A stretch of DNA of 64,000 bases, taken from assembly GCA_051883555.1 (NCBI GenBank), contig JBJETY010000036.1:61407-125406 (forward strand), given 5' to 3'. The translations under genes were made by a program, and so were the position numbers. Positions 34,994 through 43,978 of the stretch are shown one piece after another. Within the stretch, counting starts at the first letter, position 1, and the number at the start of each line of letters is the position of its first letter. The notes beneath the pieces were generated by a model. That model ran no database searches. It was given only the letters and a program-made list of their open reading frames with translations, and had not been told where the DNA came from. Source of the DNA: CAG-917 sp051883555 (GTDB lineage Bacteria; Bacillota; Clostridia; Christensenellales; CAG-917).

Positions 34994-36247
34994 CTATTTT
35001 ACGGCGGGCAGTATTATTTCAACGCAAAAAACGTTGTCTTTCAATCCTTTTGCCGAAATTTTTCCGCCATGCAAATCGATAATGGATTTTGCAATCGACA
35101 GACCTATTCCGTTTCCCGACACGGAAGACGCTCGCGCCTCGTCCGTTCTGTAGAATCTTTCAAAACATCTGTCAAGATTTCCTTCTTTTACGCTGTCGGC
35201 GTCGTTTTCCAGAATAAGATTTATACGCTTTCCGTCTCTCTTAGCTTTTAAAGATATATTGCTTTTTGCATACTTTGTAGCATTGTCAAAAACGATGGAT
35301 AACGCTTGCCTGAGCTGTTTTTCGTCTCCGCATACAAACAAATCGGATTCGATCTGTTTGTCAAACGTTTTTCCGCTATTCTCGATAGCCGGAATAAACA
35401 AAGCGGATATATCCGTCAAAGTTTCGGATAAAGAGAAATCCGCTTTTTGCAAAAGAGTGTCCGTTTCATCAAGTCTTGCAAGGACCGTAAGGTTTTTCAC
35501 CATGGACGTCATACGCGCCACCTGCTTCGATATAACCTGCGTCGCCTGCGTTTCGCCCGTGGTAAGTTCGGTAAGTTCGTTATTAGCAGAAATAATAGTG
35601 AGCGGCGTTTTTAGCTCGTGGCTTGCGTCGGTTATAAATCGTTTTTGTTTTTCATAACTTTCTGCAATAGGTTTTACGGCACGCTTGGACAAAAGCAAAA
35701 CGAGAATAAATACGGCGACAAGCCCTACGCCCGAAATCAATAAACTTGCTTCTAAAAAACTGTTGGCGGTTTGCTTTTGTTTAGCACAATCGACGAACAA
35801 AACGAAAGTTCCGTCGTCTGCCACAAGATAACGGTAAATATCGATATACCCTTTCGTTTTTCCGCCGTCAATCGCCTGTTTTGCAAGCTCCGCCGCTCTC
35901 TCGGACGATACCGCCGCTATGTTTTCTACGTCAATAGTCGTTACGCCGTCCGAATATCGCACGGTAAAATATCTGGTTTCATACGGCGTTTCTTCATTCA
36001 TACCGTGAGACGGTGCGGTAGGTCTGCCGGAATCCGACTGCGAAGGCGGATCTTCTCTCTCCGTTCCGTTTGCTCTGAAAGGAGAAAAGGTGCCGCCGTT
36101 TTCATATAGCACGTTTAATAAATTATCCGCATAGGTTTGTATTTCAACGTAATTTACGATATTTAGCGCAGCCATAATTACTGCAAGTACGCCGAAAACC
36201 GAAAGCATTGCAATAAGAATAAATTTACGTTGAAGTTTTTTAAGCAT
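34994..36247 (-). CDS. Membrane sensor histidine kinase, OmpR-partner type
   Basis: Kinase of 417 residues. The ATG at 36247 has GGAGG 7 bases upstream and shares its A with the regulator stop (TAATG). A helix near the N-terminus and one at about 165-190 enclose an extracellular domain of about 120 residues. The phospho-acceptor box is FITDASHELKTPLTIISANN. N-box IVFDNATKYAK, the FERFYRTDEARASS region, and NGIGLSIAKSIIDLHGG complete an intact catalytic domain. The signal is unknown. The VTC operon downstream is the likely output. Confidence 0.92.
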   Translation of the reverse strand: MLKKLQRKFILIAMLSVFGVLAVIMAALNIVNYVEIQTYADNLLNVLYENGGTFSPFRANGTEREDPPSQSDSGRPTAPSHGMNEETPYETRYFTVRYSDGVTTIDVENIAAVSSERAAELAKQAIDGGKTKGYIDIYRYLVADDGTFVLFVDCAKQKQTANSFLEASLLISGVGLVAVFILVLLLSKRAVKPIAESYEKQKRFITDASHELKTPLTIISANNELTELTTGETQATQVISKQVARMTSMVKNLTVLARLDETDTLLQKADFSLSETLTDISALFIPAIENSGKTFDKQIESDLFVCGDEKQLRQALSIVFDNATKYAKSNISLKAKRDGKRINLILENDADSVKEGNLDRCFERFYRTDEARASSVSGNGIGLSIAKSIIDLHGGKISAKGLKDNVFCVEIILPAVK

Positions 36248-36912
36248 TACTTTTCCTCCAGTTTGTATCCCACGCCGCGAGCGGCGACAATCGTACAATT
36301 TGCCCCTATTTCTTTCATCTTCTTTCTAAGCGAAGAAATGAAAACCCAAACGACGTTCAACTCCGCTTCCGTATCGTATTCCCATACGTTTTCCATAATT
36401 CGCTCGGTGGAAAGCAACACGTTATGGTTTCGGATAAAATATTCCATAAGAGAATATTCTTTGCCCGTAAGACGGACGCTGCCTTCTGCTTTCAATTCAT
36501 ACGTTTCGGGAGAAAGCGTCATATTGCCGAATTTACAAAAAAGGCTGTTCTCCCCTTTTCTGCGAGTTAAAGCGCGGACTCTTGCAAGCAGTTCCTTTAT
36601 CACAAACGGCTTTGTCAGATAATCGTCGGCGCCCGAGTCCAGTCCTAATACCTTATCGTCAGTTTCCGCTTTTGCCGTAAGTATAAGTACAGGCACGCCG
36701 TTGCCGCATTCCCTTAGTTTCCTAACGACTGAAAAACCGTCGAGTTTAGGCATCATAACGTCAAGTATCACCCCGGCGTAATCGTTACGTTTTGCCAACT
36801 GCAACGCATCCTCGCCGTCGTATGCGGTATCAACGGTATATTTATTTAATTCTAAAACCTTTTTGATTGCGTCCGACAAATCGCGTTCGTCTTCTGCCAA
36901 AAGTAACTTCAT
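36247..36912 (-). CDS. OmpR/PhoB-family response regulator
   Basis: DNA-binding regulator of 221 residues. The receiver has acidic residues ED (7-8), phosphorylation site Asp51 (VILDVMMPKLDGF), and Lys in LTKPF (about 100). The winged helix (about 125-221) includes LTGKEYSLMEYFIRN and VWVFISSLRKKM, then AARGVGYKLE. It is the first gene of the pair. Its promoter region has an inverted TTAACT/AGTTAA element and the 16-bp motif also found upstream of the VTC operon, which would fit self-control. Confidence 0.92.
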   Translation of the reverse strand: MKLLLAEDERDLSDAIKKVLELNKYTVDTAYDGEDALQLAKRNDYAGVILDVMMPKLDGFSVVRKLRECGNGVPVLILTAKAETDDKVLGLDSGADDYLTKPFVIKELLARVRALTRRKGENSLFCKFGNMTLSPETYELKAEGSVRLTGKEYSLMEYFIRNHNVLLSTERIMENVWEYDTEAELNVVWVFISSLRKKMKEIGANCTIVAARGVGYKLEEK

Positions 36913-36944
36913 ATATACACCTCTTTGTTACTTTATCGCCTTAA

Positions 36945-36989
36945 CTTTAATTTTAGTTAAATTATAACGCAGAATATACAAATAATCAA
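36945..36989 (-). promoter_or_regulatory. Promoter of the two-component system, with the shared motif
   Basis: Minus strand: TTGATT (36989-36984), 17-bp spacer, TATAAT (36966-36961), then TTAACTAAAATTAAAG (36960-36945). That last motif matches the one upstream of the VTC gene at 15 of 16 positions. Confidence 0.6.
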
Positions 36990-37486
36990 CGACTGCTTTT
37001 TTTTAAGCAATTATCTGCTTTTTAAACAATTATCTGAATATATAAACGTAATATATCTGAATATATAAACGCATCGATTAAACAAAAACCATTAAACAAA
37101 ATATTTAATTATAGTCAAACTAAAATACAAATTACGGAAAATTATCCAACGGCTTATAAACGTTCATAAAAGTTTAAACCGTTTATAAGAATTTAAATCT
37201 TATAATTTAAACCTTATATTGTATATTTAAACATTATATTTAAACCTTATATATTTAAACTTTATACATTAAAAACCGATAAAGAACGTCTAAGCGTTGC
37301 ATTTAATCGTTAAGCTCATAACGCCGTACTAAACGTATTATTTATAAGGCTATAAAATAAGAACGGAAAATATAACGATAATTTATGCTTAGCTATAACG
37401 AAAAATTATTTACTAAATTTAAAAAATATAATTTTTACTATAATTTACTATAAATTTAAACTATAAAAATTTGCAAATCATTTTAT
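36990..37486. other. AT-rich intergenic region with short repeats
   Basis: About 500 bases without a gene. TATCTGAATATATAAACG occurs at 37031 and 37054 (23-bp period). From about 37170 to 37260 there are drifted copies of TATATTTAAACCT-type units. No promoter or RNA was recognised. Confidence 0.5.
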
Positions 37487-37518
37487 AAAAAAGGTTAAAC
37501 CGATTTCGGTTTAACCTT
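37487..37518 (-). terminator. Terminator after acpP
   Basis: AAGGTTAAACCGA pairs with TCGGTTTAACCTT. On the minus strand the stem runs into TTTTTT. Confidence 0.88.
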
Positions 37519-37548
37519 AGTTTAACAATAAAAACGTCGAATTGCGTT

Positions 37549-37791
37549 TTATGCAGTTTTTCTTGCTATCATATCTACAACGTCCGAAACCAATCTTAAA
37601 TCACTGACTTCCGAATCGTCAACGATTATGTTCCACTCCGATTCAACGTTCATAAGCATTTCGACAAGGTCGAGAGAATCTGCTCCGAGTCCCTTTTTGA
37701 TCTCCGTTTCAAGTTGCACTTCGTTTCTTTCAAGTCTGAGCTGTTCGCAAACCAAATCTCTGAGTTTTTCTAAAATTTCCGTTTTATCCAT
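37549..37791 (-). CDS. acpP: Acyl carrier protein
   Basis: Small acidic carrier of 80 residues that holds acyl chains on phosphopantetheine during fatty acid synthesis or a related pathway. The attachment site is the Ser in GADSLDLVEMLM (Ser39). It follows the phosphopantetheinyl transferase gene by 2 bases, so carrier and activating enzyme are made together. No fatty acid synthesis genes flank it, so it may be a second or specialised carrier. Confidence 0.9.
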   Translation of the reverse strand: MDKTEILEKLRDLVCEQLRLERNEVQLETEIKKGLGADSLDLVEMLMNVESEWNIIVDDSEVSDLRLVSDVVDMIARKTA

Positions 37792-37793
37792 AA

Positions 37794-38318
37794 TTACTCC
37801 TTTATCTCCTGAAATCTTACTTCGTCATAGCCGCAAACGGCAAGCGAATATTCGGAAAAATAATTTATATTCTTCACACGATACTTACTAGTATCGATGC
37901 TTCTTATTCCGGCCAGCCCGACTCCGTCGAACTTTGCGCACGCTTCGAGCTTTGTCCATTCGTCGACTCTCTCTTTAAAATTCGTTTTATTTATAAAAAG
38001 GTAGTCTGCCAACTTATCGTCGATTTTCCGTCCATAGCTCTCTACGTCCAACCCGACCTCGCTTTCGGAAAACGCAACAGCAATCAAATTTCCGCTGTGC
38101 GAAAGATTGAAGCGAACCGAACTTCCGACAAAATGAGGTTTTCCCGCTCTTTCTATCTCAACCGGAAAAATTTCTCTTCCTTTAAAATCACAGTACTTCT
38201 TATAGCAACTTAAGATAAATTCATCCGAAAGCATATTTTTATTTATATCCTTATCGGCGTCTGTTATCCTATTCTCGGGTTTTTCGTCGGTAGCTATGAA
38301 TTTATAAAAGATTATCAT
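37794..38318 (-). CDS. 4'-phosphopantetheinyl transferase, Sfp type
   Basis: Transfers phosphopantetheine from CoA to the acyl carrier protein. The 174 residues are short for Sfp (about 220) but the motifs are intact: VRFNLSHSGN (about 68), VGLDVESYG (about 88, Mg site), and WTKLEACAKFDGVGL (about 120). It overlaps malQ by 4 bases and precedes acpP by 2 bases. That context points to the neighbouring carrier as its substrate. Confidence 0.88.
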   Translation of the reverse strand: MIIFYKFIATDEKPENRITDADKDINKNMLSDEFILSCYKKYCDFKGREIFPVEIERAGKPHFVGSSVRFNLSHSGNLIAVAFSESEVGLDVESYGRKIDDKLADYLFINKTNFKERVDEWTKLEACAKFDGVGLAGIRSIDTSKYRVKNINYFSEYSLAVCGYDEVRFQEIKE

Positions 38319-39829
38319 AAATCGCCGCAGGTTCTGCCGTAGGTATTGTTAATATCTGCAAAATACGTCCTGTCAAGTCCCATAAGAGCGTCGTAAGCGA
38401 CTCTGAATTCCCAATTTCCTTCGGCAACTCCGGGAACGTTCATTCTCGTATCGCCGCCGTAACCTAAAAGGTCCTGAAGCGGAATTACGGCAAGTTTTGC
38501 ACTCGACGCTATTATCGTTTTTATAATAGCTTTCGTTGAACCGCACTGCGGTCCGCCCGCGCCCCAACCTGCTCCGAAAAATCCGCAATACTTAAGGGCA
38601 AAATTTCTGGCGCCTTCGTTTGCATCGTATAACCAACCGAGAAGGGTATTATTGTCGTGCGTTCCCGTATAGGCAACGCAGTTTATATCATAGTTATGCG
38701 GCAGATATTGCGACGGCGTTCCGTCAAAAGCGAACTGGAATATTTTCATACCCGGAAGTCCCGTCTTTTTTATAAATTCCACAACGTCATCGGATAACAG
38801 ACCTAAATCTTCTGCAATCATAAAAGCGTTTTTGTTATCTTTTTTGAAATGGTTGATAAGTTCCGTTTTAGGTCCGTCTTTAAACGTGCCGTTCTTTGCC
38901 GTATCTTCGCCGAACGGAACGGCAAAATAATTGTAGAACGCTCTGAAATGGTCGAGTCTCAATCCGTCGTACATTTTAAAACAGTGCTTTACGCGATTTC
39001 TCCACCAACTGTAGTTGTCCTTCTTCATTTCTTCGAAATCGTAACACGGATTTCCCCAAAGCTGACCGTCGGCTGCAAAAGCGTCAGGCGGTACGCCTGC
39101 AACGGTTCTGGGATTATATCCTAAGTCAAGGTCGAACTGTTTAGGATTTGCCCAAACGTCTACGCTGTCGCGAGCAACGTAAAAAGGCAAATCGCCGATG
39201 ATTTTAACTCCAACGGCATTGATTTTACTTTTCAGCGCCGCCCATTCGCGGTAAAATTCAAACTGCTCGAATATAAAATATTCGTATCTTTCTTTATTCG
39301 CTCTTTTAAATGCTTCGATGGCTTTTGAGTCGTGGTCGCGCAAACCCTTTTCCCATTTCCACCATTCAGAGCCGTGTTGTTCGGAAATTGCCTGAAATAC
39401 AGCATAATCTTCAAGCCACGCTTTTTCCTGCTCTTTAAAAGAGTCTATCTGCTTTTTCAGTTCGTCTCCGATACGATTAAACGCAATCTGCAAAAAGTTT
39501 TTTACGTTCCACCTTGCAAAATTATAATCGACCTTATAAGGACTACCGTTATACTTTGCATTATTGGCTTCTTCTTTTGTAAGCAATCCCACGTCCATAA
39601 GTTCATAAGGATTTATATATAAATAATTGCCTGCATAAGTACTCAATCCAGAGTACGGGGAATTTCCGGCACCAATTGCCGTAAGCGGAAGCATCTGCCA
39701 CCATCTGAACCCCATATCGTAGATAGTAGTTGCAAAACTTTCTGCGTCACGAGAAAAATTGCCTATGCCGAATTTGCTAGGCAATGACGAAATATTACAT
39801 AATACTCCCGACGCTCTTTGTATTTCCAT
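38315..39829 (-). CDS. malQ: 4-alpha-glucanotransferase (amylomaltase, GH77)
   Basis: Transfers glucan chains between malto-oligosaccharides and releases glucose. 504 residues, standard GH77. Seen: SSLPSKFGIGNFSRDAESF near the start, GDLPFYVARDSVDVWANP near 215, the catalytic region KMYDGLRLDHFRAFYNYF (nucleophile Asp of GLRLDHFR), AEDLGLLSDDV with the acid/base Glu, and AYTGTHDNNTLLGW. It starts one base after the hom stop. Why a glycogen-type enzyme shares an operon with hom and acpP is not clear. Confidence 0.93.
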   Translation of the reverse strand: MEIQRASGVLCNISSLPSKFGIGNFSRDAESFATTIYDMGFRWWQMLPLTAIGAGNSPYSGLSTYAGNYLYINPYELMDVGLLTKEEANNAKYNGSPYKVDYNFARWNVKNFLQIAFNRIGDELKKQIDSFKEQEKAWLEDYAVFQAISEQHGSEWWKWEKGLRDHDSKAIEAFKRANKERYEYFIFEQFEFYREWAALKSKINAVGVKIIGDLPFYVARDSVDVWANPKQFDLDLGYNPRTVAGVPPDAFAADGQLWGNPCYDFEEMKKDNYSWWRNRVKHCFKMYDGLRLDHFRAFYNYFAVPFGEDTAKNGTFKDGPKTELINHFKKDNKNAFMIAEDLGLLSDDVVEFIKKTGLPGMKIFQFAFDGTPSQYLPHNYDINCVAYTGTHDNNTLLGWLYDANEGARNFALKYCGFFGAGWGAGGPQCGSTKAIIKTIIASSAKLAVIPLQDLLGYGGDTRMNVPGVAEGNWEFRVAYDALMGLDRTYFADINNTYGRTCGDL

Positions 39830-39830
39830 T

Positions 39831-41111
39831 TTACTCCTCTATGCGATACAATGCTTCGACTTGTTTTACCGCACCAAGATTTTTAATTTCTTCTATAGCT
39901 TTTTTGATGCTGCTCTCTTTTACGTTGTCCGTCACGAAAACGATTTGCGCATTGTCTTTTGAAACAGGTTTTTTCTGAAGGACGGCTTCGATGTTGATAT
40001 TCTTGTTTTTAAGCACGCTTGTAATCTTTGCAAGAACGCCTTCGACGTCTTCTGCCGACAAGCGAATATAAAATTTCGCAACGTAATCGCTGACAAAATC
40101 TTTATCGTTGCATTCGACGTTTTCCGCAAAAGGATAACGTTTGTGCGTCGTCTGCTTTGCACAATATAAAATATCGCTGACTATTGCGCTTCCCGTAGGT
40201 AACGCTCCTGCGCCTCTGCCGTAAAGCATAATATCGTCAACGGAATCTCCGTGCAGATAAACCGCATTGAACGAGCCTTTCACCGACGCAAGCGGATGAT
40301 TTGACGGAACGAAGACCGGAGCGACTCTGGCTTCAATTTGTCCGTTTCTGTTTTTGGAAACGGCAAGAAGTTTCATCGTGTATCCGAGCTCTTTACCGAT
40401 TTTTATGTCTGCGGCGTCAACTTTTGAGATACCCTCTCTCGATACTTTTTCAATCGGAACTCTCTTATGATAAGCAAGCGTCGAAAGAATGGAAATCTTA
40501 TACGTGGCGTCAAAACCTTCGACGTCTGCCGTCGGATCGAATTCGGCGTAACCGAGTTCCTGCGCTCTCTTTAAAGCGTCGCCGTATTCGCTTCCTTCGT
40601 CGCTCATGGCAGTGAGTATATAGTTTGTCGTGCCGTTTATGATTCCTTTTATCTCTTCGATATTATTTGCCTGCATTCCTTCTTCGATTGTTCTTATGAT
40701 AGGAACGCCGCCAACGCAACTGGCTTCGAAATAAAGTCCCGCACCCGTCTCTTTTGCCGCAGCTTCAAGCTCGAACCAATGCTTTGAAAAAAGCTCTTTA
40801 TTTGCCGTGACAATACTTTTTCCTGCTTTAAGCGACTGAATAAGGAAAGTTCTTGCAGGCTCTATTCCGCCGAAAAATTCCGCCACGATTTCAATCTCAG
40901 GATTATTCGTAACGGCAGAAATATCGGTAAACACGATTTTTTCGTCTACACCAAGCGATTTAGCTCTTTCGATATTCTTTTCGAGAACTGCCTTTACTTC
41001 AACGTCAAGTCCCAACGTTTTGCGGAAATATTCCTTATTCTTTGTCAGAATTTCATAAGTTCCGCCGCCAACGGTTCCGAGCCCCAATAATGCTACGCCA
41101 ATTTTTTTCAT
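39831..41111 (-). CDS. hom: Homoserine dehydrogenase
   Basis: Reduces aspartate semialdehyde to homoserine, on the way to threonine and methionine. 426 residues from the ATG at 41111, which has GGAG 5 bases upstream. An in-frame start 15 codons earlier has no such site. The NAD(P) site GLGTVGGGTYEIL is at the N-terminus. The family signature region GIINGTTNYILTAM and the catalytic AELGYAEFDPTADVEGFDA-type stretch (quoted in part: ELGYAEFDPTADVEG) are present. A C-terminal ACT domain (about 345-426) suggests feedback control. First gene of hom-malQ-PPTase-acpP. Confidence 0.93.
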   Translation of the reverse strand: MKKIGVALLGLGTVGGGTYEILTKNKEYFRKTLGLDVEVKAVLEKNIERAKSLGVDEKIVFTDISAVTNNPEIEIVAEFFGGIEPARTFLIQSLKAGKSIVTANKELFSKHWFELEAAAKETGAGLYFEASCVGGVPIIRTIEEGMQANNIEEIKGIINGTTNYILTAMSDEGSEYGDALKRAQELGYAEFDPTADVEGFDATYKISILSTLAYHKRVPIEKVSREGISKVDAADIKIGKELGYTMKLLAVSKNRNGQIEARVAPVFVPSNHPLASVKGSFNAVYLHGDSVDDIMLYGRGAGALPTGSAIVSDILYCAKQTTHKRYPFAENVECNDKDFVSDYVAKFYIRLSAEDVEGVLAKITSVLKNKNINIEAVLQKKPVSKDNAQIVFVTDNVKESSIKKAIEEIKNLGAVKQVEALYRIEE

Positions 41112-41284
41112 CTTTACTCCATTTGTACAAAATCCCGTTACGGTATATTTGTGCATTAAATTATTTTCTTTTAAGTTTCATTAAATATACGATAATCCGT
41201 ATACGCTCTGCCGCCGCGAATTTAAACGTAAACGCACGTTCGGCTTTTGTGTTTATTCTTAAACCGATTAAAACGATTATCTGA

Positions 41285-41420
41285 TTTAATTGTTTTATTC
41301 GGTTTTTTATTTAACTACTTGTTTAACTGCTTATTTAACTGTTTATTTAATTGTTTTATTTGATTGCTTTATTGGATTTTTTTATTTAATTGTCTTATTT
41401 AGTTTTTTATTTAAATAAGA
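41285..41420. repeat. Degenerate TTTATTTAACTG-type repeats
   Basis: About ten drifted units of 12-14 bases (TTTATTTAATTG, TGTTTAACTG, TCTTATTTAG). They fill the 415-base gap between the start of hom and the end of coaX. No gene or terminator was recognised in the rest of that gap. Confidence 0.55.
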
Positions 41421-41526
41421 CTTTCGTTTCGTGAAAACTTTCATATGGCGAAAATTTTCATATACTGCCTACTTTTACGAACTGCCGACTATGCCAATTT
41501 TGAGCTATAGCGTTGCAAGCGGTAAT

Positions 41527-42300
41527 TTACTTTGCATTGTTTAAATCGTATATAATTTTAAGACCTTTTATTGCAAGCGCTCTGTCTATTTTGTCGATAA
41601 TCTTTTCGCTGTTGTCGATAAGTTCCGACAAACCGCCCGTTGCAATTACTTTTGCGCCTTTAAGTCTTTTATCTTCCTTCATCTTTTTGACTATATAATC
41701 GACAAGTCCCGTATAGCCGTAAACGGTGCCCGATTGCATACAACTTTTAGTATTCGTCCCTATAACGCTTTCCGGTTTCGTCAATTCAATTCTTGGAAGT
41801 TTTGCGGCAGTCATAACAAGCGATTCGGTTGCCGTTTTTATTCCCGGGGCTATCGCTCCGCCTATATATTCGCCTTTTTCGGAAACGCCGTTAAAAGTCG
41901 TTGCGCTTCCAAAGTCTATAATTATTACCGGGCCGCCGTACAGATGATAACCTGCCGTCGCGTCGACAATTCTGTCGGAACCGAGTTCGGACGGATTGTC
42001 GTAACCGATTTTCAAACCCGTTACAGTGTCGCTGTCAACTATTATCGGCTTTATGCCCGTATAATAATAGCACATATGTTCGATTGTATAATTAAGGCTC
42101 GGCGCAACGGACGAAATGATAATTCCCGTTACGTCGTTGAAACTGACGTTTTTTGTAGCCAGCAAATCATAAAGGACCATTCCGTATTCATCGGCAGTTC
42201 TTGTATATTCAGTTGAAATTCTCCAGGTGGCAAGCAACTCATCGCCGTCGTAAACGCCGATTTTAAGATTGGTGTTGCCTATGTCCATAACAAGAATCAT
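41527..42300 (-). CDS. coaX: Type III pantothenate kinase
   Basis: Phosphorylates pantothenate, the first step of CoA synthesis. 257 residues from the ATG at 42300, which follows AGAGG by about 5 bases. The usual start MILVMDIGNTNLKIGVYDGD is exactly there, while an ATG seven codons earlier is not preceded by a ribosome site. Further motifs are GSDRIVDATAGYHLYG, VIIIDFGSATTFNGVSEKGE (quoted at 20 residues), IGGAIAPGIKTATESL and KVIATGGLSELI. Its product CoA supplies the phosphopantetheine used by the PPTase 3 kb away. Confidence 0.93.
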   Translation of the reverse strand: MILVMDIGNTNLKIGVYDGDELLATWRISTEYTRTADEYGMVLYDLLATKNVSFNDVTGIIISSVAPSLNYTIEHMCYYYTGIKPIIVDSDTVTGLKIGYDNPSELGSDRIVDATAGYHLYGGPVIIIDFGSATTFNGVSEKGEYIGGAIAPGIKTATESLVMTAAKLPRIELTKPESVIGTNTKSCMQSGTVYGYTGLVDYIVKKMKEDKRLKGAKVIATGGLSELIDNSEKIIDKIDRALAIKGLKIIYDLNNAK

Positions 42301-42320
42301 ATCGCCCTCTCTTTTTTTCA

Positions 42321-42349
42321 ATTATAACAAAATATGGAAAAGAAAACAA
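42321..42349 (-). promoter_or_regulatory. Promoter of coaX
   Basis: Minus strand: TTGTTT (42349-42344), 17-bp spacer, TATAAT (42326-42321). Confidence 0.65.
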
Positions 42350-42503
42350 GTTATTGACTATAAAAGATTATATTCTTTATGTTGCCGCATTTTACGGATA
42401 GCAAACGAGCGCGACTCGATTTCCATAGCGTTTTTTACAAGCCTGCCGGAATAGTTTCTTTAAAACGACGACGGCGACCGTTTCAATCGGATATGCTCTT
42501 AAC

Positions 42504-42965
42504 TTAATTATTCATAGCTATCCATACGCATACGGAAAATAAATAAGAATTTAACGCAACGGTAAATACGTACGGCAACCACGCGTCTTTACCTATCAGA
42601 AGTTTGACCAGCGTTATAAATTCGAGCACAAGGTTTATGCCCATAATTATGGTTGCCAAAAAAATTAATTTCAACGCAAAAAAGCACACGAGAAAAACAA
42701 GACTTAAAACGTTCGTCAATATTAAAAACCAAAATTCCGACTTGAAATTGCGTTTAGACACCAACGTCGCGACGACAAGAATTTGTACCCCGTAATTTAC
42801 GGGCTCTAAAATCTCCATCGATAAATTAGTAGGTTTAAACGGCGGCAATTTAAGCGAACAATAAAAACCGCCGTCGCATCTGAAAGCCATAGCGTACGCA
42901 TAAGCAAAAATCAGCATTATAAACAGCGACACCAAAATCGCACTCAGCAATTTAAACGTTTTCAC
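42504..42965 (-). CDS. TspO/MBR-like membrane protein
   Basis: Protein of 153 residues with five hydrophobic segments, the size of TspO. The first loop FYCSLKLPPFKPTNL matches the family pattern of a Leu-x-x-Pro-Pro-Phe/Trp-x-Pro turn. The end DAWLPYVFTVALNSYLFSV resembles the conserved LLPYLxWVxFAxxLN stretch. It has few tryptophans compared with normal TspO. TspO proteins bind tetrapyrroles and similar ligands. The GTG start at 42965 is poorly placed relative to AAGG, so the exact start is uncertain. Confidence 0.65.
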   Translation of the reverse strand: MKTFKLLSAILVSLFIMLIFAYAYAMAFRCDGGFYCSLKLPPFKPTNLSMEILEPVNYGVQILVVATLVSKRNFKSEFWFLILTNVLSLVFLVCFFALKLIFLATIIMGINLVLEFITLVKLLIGKDAWLPYVFTVALNSYLFSVCVWIAMNN

Positions 42966-43103
42966 CTTATAAGCTATGACAAACAGTTTAACGGTATGCT
43001 CTATTTTAAAACGATTAAATTAAACAACCTTAAAACAAAAAGTTTGGTATTTATGCTTTTTTACTTGTCGGATTCGGCAGGATTTAATCGACGAAATCTT
43101 TTA

Positions 43104-43113
43104 CCCCCCCCCC
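43104..43113. repeat. Run of ten C
   Basis: C10 in an otherwise AT-rich gap. Not near any recognised promoter box or inside a gene. Confidence 0.9.
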
Positions 43114-43189
43114 GAAATTTTTCTACTTGAGTTTTTTGCAATCTTTGTCGCCGCTAAAGACTTCTATTTTTGATATAAATTTCTATGCG

Positions 43190-43495
43190 TATGAATTTCT
43201 TTTCAATTAAGGATTGCTTTTACAATATAAACTCTTTTATTAATCTCTTTTTCTATATATGATTTATATAATATAATTTTTACAGTATAAATTTATTTTT
43301 AATATGAACTTTTTCAATCGTAATCTTTTTTCAATATAAACTTTTTTTATCGCATTTCATTTTTAATATGAAGTGCTTTTTCAATCGCTTCTCCTTATCA
43401 ACGTTAATTCATTTTTTAATATAAATTGTTTAATAAAATTTTTTAATACAAATTACTTTTAATATTAATTGCTTTTTATGTTAATTGCTTCTTAA
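43190..43495. repeat. Degenerate TTTTCAATATAAACT-type repeats
   Basis: About 300 bases made of drifted units such as TTTTCAATATAAACTTTTT and TTTTTAATATGAA. They make up most of the 600-base gap between the TspO-like gene and the Cys-rich gene. Confidence 0.55.
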
Positions 43496-43521
43496 ATGTG
43501 TTTTTATATAATTTATAATAA

Positions 43522-43567
43522 GGCGGTGACTATGTCACCGCCCTTTCAGGGAGAGCTTTGCTCTCCC
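43522..43567 (-). terminator. Two hairpins in tandem after the Cys-rich gene
   Basis: GGGAGAGC/GCTCTCCC (43549-43567) and GGCGGTGAC/GTCACCGCC (43522-43542), each with a 3-base loop. They directly follow the Cys-rich gene on the minus strand. The T-run after the second is weak. Confidence 0.5.
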
Positions 43568-43581
43568 GTTACATAGGTTTG

Positions 43582-43764
43582 TTACTTACATCCGCAGCCG
43601 CAGCAACATAAGATGATAAGTAATGGCAAACAACTGCAAATATCACAGCCGCCCGTGCCACAGCCGCAGCCGCAACCACAGCCGCAACAAGATAAAATGA
43701 GCAACAACAAAATAAGGTCACAGCAATTGCAGCCGCAACCGTTTTGTCCAAAGCATCCGTTCAT
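43582..43764 (-). CDS. Cysteine-rich microprotein
   Basis: 60 residues of which 19 are Cys. It is built as two similar halves: CDLILLLLILSCCGCGCGC and CDICSCLPLLIILCCCGCGC, each a hydrophobic core between Cys/Gly clusters. The ATG at 43764 has a near-perfect AAAGGAGGTGG site 5 bases upstream, which decides this frame over an overlapping 60-codon frame at 43569-43751. Small Gly/Cys proteins of this look, often labelled chorion-class high-cysteine, occur in Clostridia. Role unknown: metal binding, membrane attachment or a spore-coat part are all possible. Confidence 0.75.
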   Translation of the reverse strand: MNGCFGQNGCGCNCCDLILLLLILSCCGCGCGCGCGTGGCDICSCLPLLIILCCCGCGCK

Positions 43765-43857
43765 AAAGCCACCTCCTTTTTTTATTGGGGTTCCCCATAC
43801 TTCAATTTACGCAACCGCTGAAAATTGTGTGATAATTTTTTAAAAATGTCGGAATAC

Positions 43858-43886
43858 TTGACATACCCGATAGGATATAATATTAT
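43858..43886 (+). promoter_or_regulatory. Promoter of glyQS
   Basis: TTGACA (43858-43863), 17-bp spacer, TATTAT (43881-43886). The leader would be about 210 bases. Confidence 0.75.
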
Positions 43887-43978
43887 TTTGAAGATAATTG
43901 ATTCTCTTTAGATAGAGTCTAAAAGCGTAATTTTTATTCCGAAAAGAAAATGTAAATCGTAAATCTAAATTTGATTTT

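Noticed and set aside
43104..43113. C10 tract as a phase-variable switch
   Set aside because: It is neither inside a gene nor within promoter spacing of one, so length changes would have no obvious effect.
43569..43751. Alternative 60-codon frame overlapping the Cys-rich gene
   Set aside because: Ala/Val-rich shadow of the Gly/Cys repeats. The strong ribosome site fits the ATG at 43764, not this frame.
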